In this document: positions 1 through 8,558 of the stretch, one piece after another | Position numbering within the stretch: the first letter of the stretch is position 1 | Layout of the letters: each line of letters opens with the position of its first letter | NCBI GenBank assembly: GCA_964517355.1 | Contig: CAZFCK010000069.1 | Span: 1-20,538 of the forward strand | Direction: 5' to 3' | Source of the DNA: CAZFCK01 sp964517355 | GTDB taxonomy: Bacteria; Desulfobacterota; Desulfovibrionia; Desulfovibrionales; Desulfovibrionaceae | DNA: 20,538 bases | Notes under the pieces: model-generated | Seen by the model: only the letters and a program-made list of their open reading frames with translations | Databases searched by the model: none | What the model was told of the DNA's origin: nothing | Made by a program: the position numbers and the translations under genes

Positions 1-369
1 TAGATATTGTATTATTTTTGAGATTGTCCCAAGCAGGGTAATTCCTTCTGCGATGTAGAAAGGACTGCCTTTCGCCGACACTATGAACAGGAAACGGTAT
101 TACAATCTATCACTTTGATTTTTGATGTTTTTTGTGGAACGGTCCTCCCGACTCGGTTTATTTCAGAAACACGCTCTGGAAGCTTTGCATATTATTTTCC
201 AGTGGAGAGCTTTTCTGAAGAGAAATTCTCCCCGCTGAAATACCGTTGCGGACTCCACGCATTTTTCCTTGTACGGGCTTGCCAGTCTGCCCGCCACTTG
301 CGTACAACCACCACAACAACGGTGCGCAACCCTTTCCTTGCGCGCCCCATCACCTTTGAGGTTGTTTGC
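1..369. other. AT-rich leader region without a convincing gene
   Basis: The first 369 bases hold no ORF with a credible ribosome binding site. The stretch is clearly more AT-rich than the genes that follow, which suits an intergenic promoter region for the SPOR protein starting at 370. The reading frame of that protein stays open back to position 115, but those extra 85 codons encode a basic, serine- and threonine-rich sequence with no domain character and no Shine-Dalgarno. I therefore treat them as non-coding. A TATTAT box at 190-195 could be a -10 element, but no good -35 sits at the right distance. Confidence 0.5.
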
Positions 370-1398
370 ATGAGTGGAATCCATCTGGGTAAAACCGCCC
401 TTGCGTTACTCATCCCGGCCGTGTTCTTTTTCGGTCTTTTCATGTTCGGTGCGGGATTTCTTTCCGGTTCCTTTTATACGGAGCGCAGCACGCCTACGGA
501 AACCGTAATCCGTCAGGATCAGGCCAAATCCTCCACACTGGAAAGCCTGCGGCAGCAAGGCGGGCAGGAGAAACAGGACGAGGCGGAATCCCTGGCCCAA
601 ACCACCGGCAGTCTGGAAGAACAAACCGCCGCGCAGGGCGACGGCCAGCCTCTCCCCCCGGAATCCCCGGCCGAGGAACCCGAAACGGACAGCACCGCCC
701 GGGAGCGCGCGCTTGCGGAACTACGTGCGGGGCAGGAGACCGAAGCCCCCATCGAATCCCGGGAAACGCCCCTGGAGTCAGAGCGGGAAACGCCCGCGTC
801 ACAGCCCGAAACGCCCGCGTCGCAGCCCGAAACGCCCGACACGCCGGGGCCGTTCACGTTTCAGGTCGGCGCGTTCCTCATTGAGGGCAATGCCGCTGAG
901 CTGGCCGCCACGCTTATCAGCCGCGGTTATGAAGCCTGGGTGGCGGCGGAAAAGGACGCTGAAGGCAGATTATGGCACTTTGTTCGCGTGGGTCGCTATC
1001 AAAACCGGGAAGAAGCCATGTCGGCGGCCGCCGCGTTCCGCCAACGCGAAAGCATCAACGCCGTGCCCGTGCCGCTGACCAACGGACAGGGACGCGGGGG
1101 GCAGAGCGAAGCCACCGGTTCCAGACAACCGCTGTTCATGGTTTACGCCGGCGCGTACAGCAACGTGCAGGCCGCGCGCGACGCGGCGCAGGCCCTGCTC
1201 GGCCAAGGATTCGTGCCCTGCGTGGCCACCATTGTCGACGCCCAGCACCAGACATGGCATCTTGTGGAAATCGTGGAATTTCCCACCCGCGCCGAAGCCG
1301 AGCATTTCATGCAGCAAAGCGCGCAGCGCGGCGCGGGGATCGTGCTCAAACTGCGAGAGCTCGAAGCCAGGGCCGTTACGGCAAAGCACTGCTTTTAG
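370..1398 (+). CDS. Membrane-anchored protein with two SPOR domains
   Basis: This 342-residue protein is probably an inner-membrane protein with most of its length in the periplasm. Residues about 8-32 form one hydrophobic membrane segment after a short cytoplasmic N-terminus. Residues about 40-160 are a low-complexity linker rich in Glu, Pro, Thr and Gln, including a short ETPASQP repeat. Two SPOR-like domains follow at about 162-238 (starting FTFQVGAF) and 254-335 (starting LFMVYAGAY). SPOR domains are known to bind septal peptidoglycan stripped of stem peptides, so a division or cell-wall role is likely by family, not shown here. The start at 370 was chosen because a GAGG lies 8 bases upstream and the membrane segment begins right after it. 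Two SPOR copies in one protein is unusual; most carry one. Confidence 0.88.
   Translation: MSGIHLGKTALALLIPAVFFFGLFMFGAGFLSGSFYTERSTPTETVIRQDQAKSSTLESLRQQGGQEKQDEAESLAQTTGSLEEQTAAQGDGQPLPPESPAEEPETDSTARERALAELRAGQETEAPIESRETPLESERETPASQPETPASQPETPDTPGPFTFQVGAFLIEGNAAELAATLISRGYEAWVAAEKDAEGRLWHFVRVGRYQNREEAMSAAAAFRQRESINAVPVPLTNGQGRGGQSEATGSRQPLFMVYAGAYSNVQAARDAAQALLGQGFVPCVATIVDAQHQTWHLVEIVEFPTRAEAEHFMQQSAQRGAGIVLKLRELEARAVTAKHCF
787..837 (+). repeat. 21-bp tandem repeat inside the SPOR gene
   Basis: A 21-bp unit encoding ETPASQP occurs at 787-807 and 808-828 with a single base difference, followed by a partial third copy (ETP) at 829-837. It lies in the flexible periplasmic linker between the membrane anchor and the first SPOR domain. 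Copy number could change by slippage without shifting the frame. Confidence 0.85.
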
Positions 1399-1444
1399 CC
1401 CATATTTGCTTTGGAAAAGGGTCTTCCGAACCCCACACGATTTT

Positions 1445-1473
1445 TTGACTGGCTCAACTCATGAGCATATTGA
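1445..1473 (+). promoter_or_regulatory. Possible sigma-70 promoter
   Basis: TTGACT at 1445-1450 and TATTGA at 1468-1473 are separated by 17 bases, about 85 bases before the start at 1560. The -35 matches consensus at five of six positions, but the -10 is poor. It lies in the short gap after the SPOR gene. Confidence 0.3.
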
Positions 1474-1559
1474 AAATGTTACGCATGCCATTCACGGGTC
1501 CGGGGCGGATCGCCCGGGCGGCGCGCGTCATCACAACATGACATTTCAAGCAGTCGCTT

Positions 1560-3905
1560 ATGTTGCATAGCACTTCGCACAAAGTATTCCAGACTGACGG
1601 ACAAGCGCCATGGGGCGCGTTCGCGCGCGGCTTCTTTACCGCTTTCGCCGCGCGCCCTTGGTCCCCACCGCAGGCACTGCTCGTGGCGCTGCTGTGCCTC
1701 TTGCTCTGCGTGTGCGGCTCCGCCCGGCTCCTGGCCGTGCCCGTGGTGCAGACCATAAAGGATTCCGTTCACCTGCGCTCCCGCGCCACGGCCGACTCGC
1801 CTTCATTGGGCATTTTGCTCAAGGGGCAACCCCTGATCATGCTTGAGCGCCTGCAGCCGCAAGGCGAGGAAATGGACTGGCTATACGTGCAGACATCCGA
1901 AGGCCGCAAAGGCTATGTGCGCGAAGACATGCTTTCCCCGGTTCATGAGGCCCCTGCCCCGGAGCAGGACATTATCGGAGAGGGCGAACCCAACAATTAC
2001 GACGAGGCCATGGTCGTGGACGCGCCCCTGCTCTCGGACGCGCCTGAGATTCAGGACGTCCCCTCTCCCGCATCCGCTCCACCTTCTCCAAATGAACCGG
2101 AGATCATGGAGGAGCAGGCCGCCTTATCCGAAATGGAGATGGAGGAGCAGGCCGCCTTATCCGAAATGGAGCAGGAACTCGATCAGGCCGTGGCAGCGAA
2201 GGACAACGTCAATCTCAGGCAGGGCCCTTCCACGGACACGCCGTCTCTGGGCAGATTGCCTTTGGGGCACCCCGTGACGGTGCTCCAGCGCACCCCCGCC
2301 CTCCCCGGACAACCGGGATGGCTGCGTGTGGCCCTGCCCGACGGACGCCAAGGCTATCTCCGGGAAGATATGGCCGCGCTTTCCGGCACGCCGCAGCCCT
2401 TTGCCGCCCCCCCTGTTGTGCAGCGAGTTGTGCATGCCGCTCCTCCCGTGGGGGAGCCCGCGTATGTTGCCGCCCCCGCTGCCGTGTTGCGTGCCGCGCC
2501 TGACGCGGGCGGCGCGCCGCTGGCCGCGCTCCGCTTGAATCAAACCATTTTCATCCGGAACCGGCGTCTGCAGGAAGCGTTGCGCGGCGAAGAGTCCGTT
2601 GTTGCCCAGGCCGAAGGAGAGCAGCCTTCGGACGCGCCACAAGAAGACGAGAATGGGAGCCTGGAGGATGGCGGCGGCCGCAACCGCAACCGCTGGCTGC
2701 TCGCGGAAACCATCGACGGCGTGCAGGGATATCTGCCCCAAACCGATGTGGGGCGCGTGCGGCTTGAACTCCTGCTACGGGAGAAGCTCCTCGTGCTTTG
2801 CCAAGGAACGCTGGAACTTGCGCGGTTCAAGGCGGAGCTATGCCTCCCGGCCGGAGCCCCAGGACTCGAAGCGGCGAGCGTGCCGCAACAAGCCCCTGAT
2901 AACGGCGCGCAGGAACTCCCGTCTGAGGAGCGCGGCGACGCGGAGAGCCAGACCCGGCTTCCGGCTGCGCCGGCGGCGTCATCCTTCCCCACGCCTGGGC
3001 GCTACACGCTCTTCCAAGGCCAAGACGACACGCTGGTGCTGGGATTCCCCACAGCCAAGGCCGCACGCACGGGGCTCCAGGAACAGCGCCTGGGCTACGC
3101 CTCTTACGCGCGCATCATCCACGCGCTGCATCAGGGGCAGTTGCCGCCGCAAAACACCCCTCTGGGGCAGGCGCCCCGCATCGCCTGCGTTTCCGGAACG
3201 GAGGAGTGCCGCAAGCGCTACCCGGGCGGGGCGATTCTCCTGGACACGGCGGACCTGGAGTCCTTGCGCGAGCGTCTTCCCGGCCATGCCCGTCTCGACG
3301 TGTATCTTTCCGCTTCGCAACGGGCGGCCATGAGCACGCCGCAATACATTTCATCGCAACTGGTGGCTTCCATGTACGGACAACTGGAGCACCCCGCCCA
3401 CTATTCCCCGGACGCGGTTTCCATTATCCCCATGCCCTACCCCATGGGGGATATCCCGCAAAGCAAGGCCTTGTGCGCCGATGTCGTGATCCGCTCCCTG
3501 CGCAAGGTGGGGCTTGATCTTCAAGCCCTGGTGCACGAAGACATCATCACCGCCCCGGATGCGTACGGGGAGTGGTGCAACACGCCGAACCCGAACATCG
3601 ACCACCGCCGCGTGCGCAATCTGGAGACATGGTTCCGCCGCCATACCTATCCGCTGCCCCTGGATCTGGTGGAGGCCCTGGACAGTTTCCAGCCGGGCGA
3701 CATCGTGTTCTTCGACACCGGCGTACCCAACGGCACCCCTTTCGACCATATCGGCCTGTTGAGCATGCAACGCTCCCATGGTCTACCCACGGTCTTCACA
3801 GTTTGGGACAGGGGGTACCAAACGCAGAACATGCCCCTTTTGGGGCGTGCCTCTCCGGAACTCGCGGGGCGTTACCGCCTGGCGCACCCCTACGAGTATC
3901 AGTAA
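1560..3905 (+). CDS. Exported SH3 / pseudo-L,D-transpeptidase / DUF1287 protein
   Basis: This 781-residue protein has a long N-terminal tail, then a hydrophobic export segment at about 40-58. Two bacterial SH3-like domains follow at about 60-125 and 210-275, and a third, degenerate one at about 300-400. Residues about 410-570 resemble a YkuD L,D-transpeptidase, with a TPGRYTL strand near 478, a TPLG motif and a GAILL motif near 557-561. The position expected to hold the catalytic Cys is Ala558, and the IHG motif is replaced by ACVSG, so this part looks inactive. The C-terminus (about 625-781) matches DUF1287, a papain/NlpC-P60-like family, with LCADVVIRSLRKVGLDLQ (Cys639), IDHRRV (His682), GDIVFF and DHIGLL (His730). 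A periplasmic cell-wall binding and cleaving role is inferred. The ATG at 1560 has a weak ribosome binding site; the TTG at 1563 is an alternative start. Confidence 0.85.
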   Translation: MLHSTSHKVFQTDGQAPWGAFARGFFTAFAARPWSPPQALLVALLCLLLCVCGSARLLAVPVVQTIKDSVHLRSRATADSPSLGILLKGQPLIMLERLQPQGEEMDWLYVQTSEGRKGYVREDMLSPVHEAPAPEQDIIGEGEPNNYDEAMVVDAPLLSDAPEIQDVPSPASAPPSPNEPEIMEEQAALSEMEMEEQAALSEMEQELDQAVAAKDNVNLRQGPSTDTPSLGRLPLGHPVTVLQRTPALPGQPGWLRVALPDGRQGYLREDMAALSGTPQPFAAPPVVQRVVHAAPPVGEPAYVAAPAAVLRAAPDAGGAPLAALRLNQTIFIRNRRLQEALRGEESVVAQAEGEQPSDAPQEDENGSLEDGGGRNRNRWLLAETIDGVQGYLPQTDVGRVRLELLLREKLLVLCQGTLELARFKAELCLPAGAPGLEAASVPQQAPDNGAQELPSEERGDAESQTRLPAAPAASSFPTPGRYTLFQGQDDTLVLGFPTAKAARTGLQEQRLGYASYARIIHALHQGQLPPQNTPLGQAPRIACVSGTEECRKRYPGGAILLDTADLESLRERLPGHARLDVYLSASQRAAMSTPQYISSQLVASMYGQLEHPAHYSPDAVSIIPMPYPMGDIPQSKALCADVVIRSLRKVGLDLQALVHEDIITAPDAYGEWCNTPNPNIDHRRVRNLETWFRRHTYPLPLDLVEALDSFQPGDIVFFDTGVPNGTPFDHIGLLSMQRSHGLPTVFTVWDRGYQTQNMPLLGRASPELAGRYRLAHPYEYQ
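2106..2171 (+). repeat. Perfect 33-bp tandem duplication
   Basis: Two identical 33-bp units at 2106-2138 and 2139-2171 encode MEEQAALSEME twice, residues about 183-204 of the SH3/DUF1287 protein. They sit in the acidic linker between the first two SH3-like domains. Perfect identity suggests a recent in-frame duplication. Confidence 0.95.
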
Positions 3906-3911
3906 ATCGGT

Positions 3912-3942
3912 GAGATAAATAATAACGCCAGGACCATTGGCG
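3912..3942 (-). terminator. Weak terminator-like hairpin for the reverse-strand gene
   Basis: On the reverse strand, CGCCA and TGGCG form a 5-bp stem with a 7-base loop (3926-3942), followed by a T-rich run, TTATTATTTAT. It lies downstream of the reverse-strand gene ending at 3979 and just past the end of the convergent gene at 3905. The stem is short, so the call is tentative. Confidence 0.35.
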
Positions 3943-3978
3943 GGTAAAAACGTTCAACCCCGGCGGGAATCACAACAA

Positions 3979-4233
3979 TCACGCGAACAGGGGGCGTTGC
4001 ATCAACATATGCAAATAACTGTCCGCGTCCCGCTGGAGTTCCCGCAGGCGGCCGCTCAGGTTTTCATGCGGCTCGTTGTTCATGAGGGCGACCTGTTCAG
4101 GCCGCACCACGACCACGGCGTCCACCGCCGGCAGCAGCACCAGGCAATGCCCCGAGGGCACGGTTTGCAAGACTTCGCCGATCTGATCGCAGCCCTTTAT
4201 CAGCACCATGTCACCCCGCGCAGGCACACCCAT
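3979..4233 (-). CDS. Small conserved-looking beta-rich protein, function unknown
   Basis: This 84-residue reverse-strand protein starts at ATG 4233, with a GGAG six bases upstream. The frame is open further back to 4344, but that part has no ribosome binding site. Residues about 4-50 alternate hydrophobic and turn residues (ARGDMVLIKG, then GHCLVLLPAVDAVVVVRPEQV), like an SH3 or KOW-type small beta barrel. The tail (about 55-84) is helical and charged. I do not recognise the family. It is convergent with the SH3/DUF1287 gene and divergent from the lipoprotein gene at 4487, so it is its own transcription unit. It contains no membrane segment or signal peptide, so it is probably cytoplasmic. 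That the ORF is real rests on the good Shine-Dalgarno, the hairpin upstream, and the otherwise unexplained 580-bp gap it fills. Confidence 0.6.
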   Translation of the reverse strand: MGVPARGDMVLIKGCDQIGEVLQTVPSGHCLVLLPAVDAVVVVRPEQVALMNNEPHENLSGRLRELQRDADSYLHMLMQRPLFA

Positions 4234-4252
4234 CTTTTGCTCCGTCGCAGCG

Positions 4253-4271
4253 CCTTTTCCACAGGAAAAGG
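4253..4271 (-). promoter_or_regulatory. Perfect hairpin in the leader of the 84-aa gene
   Basis: CCTTTTCC (4253-4260) and GGAAAAGG (4264-4271) are perfect inverted repeats with a 3-base gap. They lie about 20 bases upstream of the reverse-strand start at 4233, just before its ribosome binding site. This could be an operator or an mRNA leader hairpin. Confidence 0.45.
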
Positions 4272-4388
4272 GTAAGATAGCGTCGAAATCTTGACTATGG
4301 CGGCACATTGCCGGCATATCGCCGACTATTGATGCAACAATCAAACCAACAGCACCCGAACTTATGACACCCGTTCTGCATTACCGGG

Positions 4389-4417
4389 TTGCTCTTACGG
4401 ATTCTTTCCGTTATTTT
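4389..4417 (+). promoter_or_regulatory. Possible sigma-70 promoter of the lipoprotein-kinase-regulator operon
   Basis: TTGCTC at 4389-4394 and TATTTT at 4412-4417 are spaced by exactly 17 bases, 70 bases before the lipoprotein start. Both boxes are partial matches. The spacer contains a small inverted repeat (ACGGA and TCCGT). Confidence 0.3.
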
Positions 4418-4434
4418 AGCATTTGGAACTATTG

Positions 4435-4451
4435 CCCGCATATTCTGCGGG
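4435..4451 (+). promoter_or_regulatory. Palindrome in the leader of the lipoprotein gene
   Basis: CCCGCA (4435-4440) and TGCGGG (4446-4451) are perfect arms around TATTC. The element lies about 35 bases before the start at 4487 and just after the predicted transcription start, a place suited to a repressor operator or a short mRNA hairpin. Confidence 0.35.
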
Positions 4452-4486
4452 TCCATCCGGCAATCTGTTTCCCTGCGAGGAGGAGG

Positions 4487-5020
4487 ATGACACGCTGCTT
4501 TTTCATTTTCACGGCCTTGTGTCTGCTTGTGGTATGCGGTTGTCAGCCCAAGCGGCAGGACATGAACTACTATCACCCCCACAAGCCGTTCAACCAATGG
4601 GAGATAGATCTCGATCATTGTCGATACAGCGTCAGCGCGCTCCAGAAATCAGACAGACTACAAGAGGGGAGCTTCGCGGAAGGCGTGGAGCATTGCATGA
4701 AAGCCAAAGGCTATGTGTACGGCTACGCTCCCTACCCGAGTCCGCCCACGGCCGATGATCTCTATTATCCGCCGGAAGGCACCGTATTCACTCTGTTGGA
4801 CAGCACGTGGCACACCACCGCCCTTGCGCGGAAAAGGGCCACGTATCTGGAATCCACAGGGGTCTGGAGCACGATGGTGCGCTCGTGGGATTCCGGCACG
4901 GCAGGCGTGTGGCAGCAGGTTCTTGTGGGCGGCTACGATACCGTTTACGAAGCCCGGCGCGCCTTGCAGCGTCTTAAACGGTCCCACGGATTGAACAATC
5001 TTAAAATCGTCATCCGCTGA
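4487..5020 (+). CDS. Lipoprotein with C-terminal SPOR-like domain
   Basis: This 177-residue protein begins with a lipoprotein signal (MTRCFFIFTALCLLVVCGC) whose lipobox VCGC puts the lipidated cysteine at residue 19. A middle segment carries two spaced cysteines (DLDHCRYSV and EHCMKAKGY), which could form a disulfide in the periplasm. Residues about 98-177 look like a SPOR domain, with repeated strand-helix pattern and the end strand LNNLKIVIR. The start at 4487 has a very strong purine-rich ribosome binding site directly upstream; the longer open frame to 4364 has none. It lies 26 bp before a membrane sensor kinase and is probably co-transcribed with it. It may be a periplasmic accessory or a target of that system, but no sequence feature proves either. 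Confidence 0.8.
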   Translation: MTRCFFIFTALCLLVVCGCQPKRQDMNYYHPHKPFNQWEIDLDHCRYSVSALQKSDRLQEGSFAEGVEHCMKAKGYVYGYAPYPSPPTADDLYYPPEGTVFTLLDSTWHTTALARKRATYLESTGVWSTMVRSWDSGTAGVWQQVLVGGYDTVYEARRALQRLKRSHGLNNLKIVIR

Positions 5021-5046
5021 TCAACTTCCGCTCCGGCCTCCAGATC

Positions 5047-6521
5047 ATGCAACTGTTACGTCACCTCAGCATCCGTAAGCGCATCTTTCTCATGCTGGTC
5101 CTGCTGGTGTCCGTCAATGTCGCCGGAGCCGTGGTCACTCTGCTCTACGCCTACAAGACGCAAAATCTCTACCAGGAGTCCATAGCCCGCGACCTCGCCG
5201 CGCTCACCGCAGCGCAGATGCTGGAAAACGCGCTGGCCGAGCAAAAAGGGCTCGTCACCTATTATTTTCTCAGCCACAACCTGAACTGGCTGGAACAGCT
5301 CGAAAAACATGAAAAGGACTTCCAGACCTGGCTGGTGAAGGCGCGCGACACCTGCACCGCGGAAGAGGGACGCGGCATCCTCAATCGCATTGAATCCCTC
5401 TACATCCATTACACCTTTTCCCGCGGCAAAGTGATCGATCTCTACAAATCCGGCAAGGAAGACGAGGGCGCGGCCATGCATCCCCAGGTTCGCGAACAGT
5501 TCTTCACCCTCTACAATCTTTGCGATGAATACAAGGGACTGCACGAACGCCAAATCAGCTTGAGCGCGAAAACCTACCAGCGCGCAGCCAAATGGGTGAC
5601 ATTGCTGGCCTGGGGCGCCATGCCCTGCTCCGTACTGTTGGGAGTGTTTCTCGCCTGGGTCTTTACCAGCGAAATCATCATTCCCATCCGCAGACTGGCT
5701 TTCGGCGAGGCTTCGAACAACCAGGCGGCCAACGGCGACGAGGTCAAGGCCCTGAGTGAAAAGATGCACGCCCTCATGCAAAACGTGGACAAGGTGCAGT
5801 CCAAGCTGGATCGCAGCCGGGAGCAAATGCTGCAAACAGAGAAACTGGCCATGGTCGGCAAAATGGCCGCCGGCATGGCCCACACCATCCGCAATCCCTT
5901 GACCTCGGTTAAAATGCGGCTCTTCACGCTGGAGCGCGGATTGCGTCTCGAAGCCCAGCAGAAAGAGGATTTCGACGTCATCAGCGAAGAAATCCGCCAT
6001 ATAGACGCCATTCTGCGCAACTTTCTGGAATTTTCCCGGCCGCCGAAATTGCAGATGCAGCCCATGAGTCCCTCCGACGTGGTGGACATGACCCTGCAAT
6101 TGCTGCGGCACCGCCTGGATTCCTACAACGTGACGGTGACCGTGAACCGCACGGAGCGCCTGCCCCAGGTCATGGGCGACCCCGATCAGATAAAAGAGGC
6201 GATTATGAACATCCTGCTCAACGCCTGCGAAGCCATGGGCGACAAAGGGGGGCAGATCGTCATCTCCGAGGAAAAGGGCGTTGTGGAACCCTGGGGGCGC
6301 GTGGCCATCGTGCGCATCAAGGACAACGGCCCCGGCATACCGGTCAAGATCCGCGAACAGATCATGGAACCCTTTTTCAGCACCAAGGAAGACGGAACAG
6401 GCCTGGGCCTTTCCATTGTCAAACGCATCATGGAAGAACACGGAGGCTGGGTGCACCTGCATTCCCAGGAAGGCGTGGGCGCGACCTTTATCCTGGGCCT
6501 GGTCTGCAAGGAAAAAGAAGC

Positions 6522-6537
<16 letters not shown>
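5047..6537 (+). CDS. Membrane sensor histidine kinase (NtrB/ZraS type)
   Basis: This 496-residue kinase has membrane segments at about 13-34 and 184-207 bracketing a roughly 150-residue helical periplasmic sensor region. Cytoplasmic coiled-coil follows at about 230-265, then a HisKA domain with phospho-acceptor His279 in AHTIRNPL. The HATPase domain has the N box (NILLNACEA, about 388-396), G1 (DNGPGI, 426-431), F box (EPFFSTK) and G2 (GTGLGL, 450-455), so all catalytic boxes are present. The ligand is unknown; the periplasmic region resembles four-helix-bundle sensors. The gene follows the lipoprotein and its last 16 bases overlap the regulator gene, which makes the two a cognate pair. The Shine-Dalgarno before ATG 5047 is poor, which may mean coupling to the lipoprotein gene. 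Confidence 0.93.
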
Positions 6538-7955
<1,418 letters not shown>

Positions 7956-7986
7956 CCTCGCCCTTCCCCGCCGTTTTTTACAACAC

Positions 7987-8013
7987 GTAAAAAATGCTGA
8001 CAGCATTTTTCAC
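7987..8013. promoter_or_regulatory. Palindrome, candidate upstream activator site
   Basis: AAAAATGCT (7990-7998) and AGCATTTTT (8002-8010) are perfect inverted repeats around GAC; with one mismatch the symmetry extends to 7987-8013. The centre is about 95-100 bp upstream of the sigma-54 promoter, where enhancer-binding proteins usually bind. The T-run end also allows it to be a terminator for the regulator gene ending at 7955; both roles are possible. Confidence 0.5.
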
Positions 8014-8022
8014 GCCCCGAGT

Positions 8023-8038
8023 CATTTCTAAAGAAATG
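8023..8038. promoter_or_regulatory. Second palindrome upstream of the sigma-54 promoter
   Basis: CATTTCT-AA-AGAAATG is a perfect 7-bp inverted repeat. Both this and the first palindrome include AAATGCTG (7992-7999 and 8034-8041), and those octamers are 42 bp apart, about four helical turns. This suggests paired binding sites on one face of the DNA, but the dyads are not centred alike on the shared octamer. Confidence 0.4.
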
Positions 8039-8094
8039 CTGGATAATTTAATGAATAATCTTAAATAATTACCAAAATTCGCAATTCGTGATTT

Positions 8095-8111
8095 TTGGCA
8101 CGTGATTTGCC
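8095..8111 (+). promoter_or_regulatory. Consensus sigma-54 (-24/-12) promoter
   Basis: TTGGCACGTGATTTGCC matches the sigma-54 consensus TGGCACG-N4-TTGC completely, with GG (8097-8098) and GC (8109-8110) exactly 10 bases apart. Transcription should start near 8121, leaving a short leader before the GTG start at 8147. An NtrC-type activator gene ends 140 bp upstream. Confidence 0.9.
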
Positions 8112-8117
8112 TTTTAA

Positions 8118-8130
8118 GTGGTGAAACCAC
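8118..8130 (+). other. Small hairpin at the predicted 5' end of the sigma-54 transcript
   Basis: GTGGTgaaACCAC is a perfect 5-bp stem with a 3-base loop, placed at or within a few bases of the predicted transcription start and immediately before the GAGGAGAG ribosome binding site. A 5'-terminal stem often protects mRNA from decay, so stabilisation is a reasonable inference. Confidence 0.4.
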
Positions 8131-8146
8131 GAGGAGAGCAATCGCC

Positions 8147-8536
8147 GTGAAAAAAAACTCACATTCCACCATTCTTTTCGCAGAGCGAAACCCAAATGTG
8201 CGTGAGCTGATCCAACGCGAACTGCTCAACGAGGGATACGCCGTGCTGACGGTCAAGGATGGCAAGGAACTGTGTGCGGTTCTTGAAAAGGAAAACCATC
8301 CCGATCTGGTGCTTCTTGATCCCGATCTGCCCTATCTGGGAATGGAAGACGTGCAGCATTGCCTGCTGCGGCGCACCGTAACCCTGCCTTTGGTTGTGTA
8401 CGGCTTTGCCGGAGAAAGTCTGCCCCATATCCTGGGATCGCGAACCTTCACTCACGTGACAAAGGACGCCGACCCCCAGGATTTAAAAACCACGGTGCGT
8501 AGCGTGCTCAAAACCCGCGCTTTGGGCCAGGGTTGA
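8147..8536 (+). CDS. Degenerate receiver-domain protein
   Basis: This 129-residue protein starts at GTG 8147 behind GAGGAGAG; the ATG-initiated longer frame would begin inside the sigma-54 promoter and is rejected. It has the receiver fold pattern: strand one TILFAERN, phospho-acceptor candidate Asp58 in VLLDPDLP, and the conserved lysine as Lys106 in HVTKDAD. However, the acidic pocket normally written DD is reduced to Ala12-Glu13, and the switch Thr/Ser position reads VVYG. Metal binding and phosphorylation are therefore doubtful. There is no output domain. It is the first gene after the sigma-54 promoter and heads a run with a Cache kinase and two intact receivers. It may act as a phosphorylation-independent partner of that kinase, which is an inference. 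Confidence 0.8.
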   Translation: MKKNSHSTILFAERNPNVRELIQRELLNEGYAVLTVKDGKELCAVLEKENHPDLVLLDPDLPYLGMEDVQHCLLRRTVTLPLVVYGFAGESLPHILGSRTFTHVTKDADPQDLKTTVRSVLKTRALGQG

Positions 8537-8540
8537 TACC

Positions 8541-8558
8541 GGGGAAGGGGAAGGGGAA
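8541..8558 (+). repeat. (GGGGAA)3 hexamer repeat at a start codon
   Basis: Three perfect GGGGAA units run directly into the ATG at 8559 and form the only purine-rich ribosome binding site for the kinase gene. Changes in copy number would change spacing and strength of that site. Confidence 0.8.

Noticed and set aside
787..837. CRISPR-like or regulatory repeat array
   Set aside because: The units are contiguous, in frame, without spacers, and encode a Pro/Thr-rich linker.
5056..6462. Long reverse-strand ORF of 468 codons
   Set aside because: It is antisense to a complete histidine kinase with all motifs. Its sequence is His-, Gly- and Val-rich, as expected of an antisense shadow in GC-rich DNA, and has no domain.
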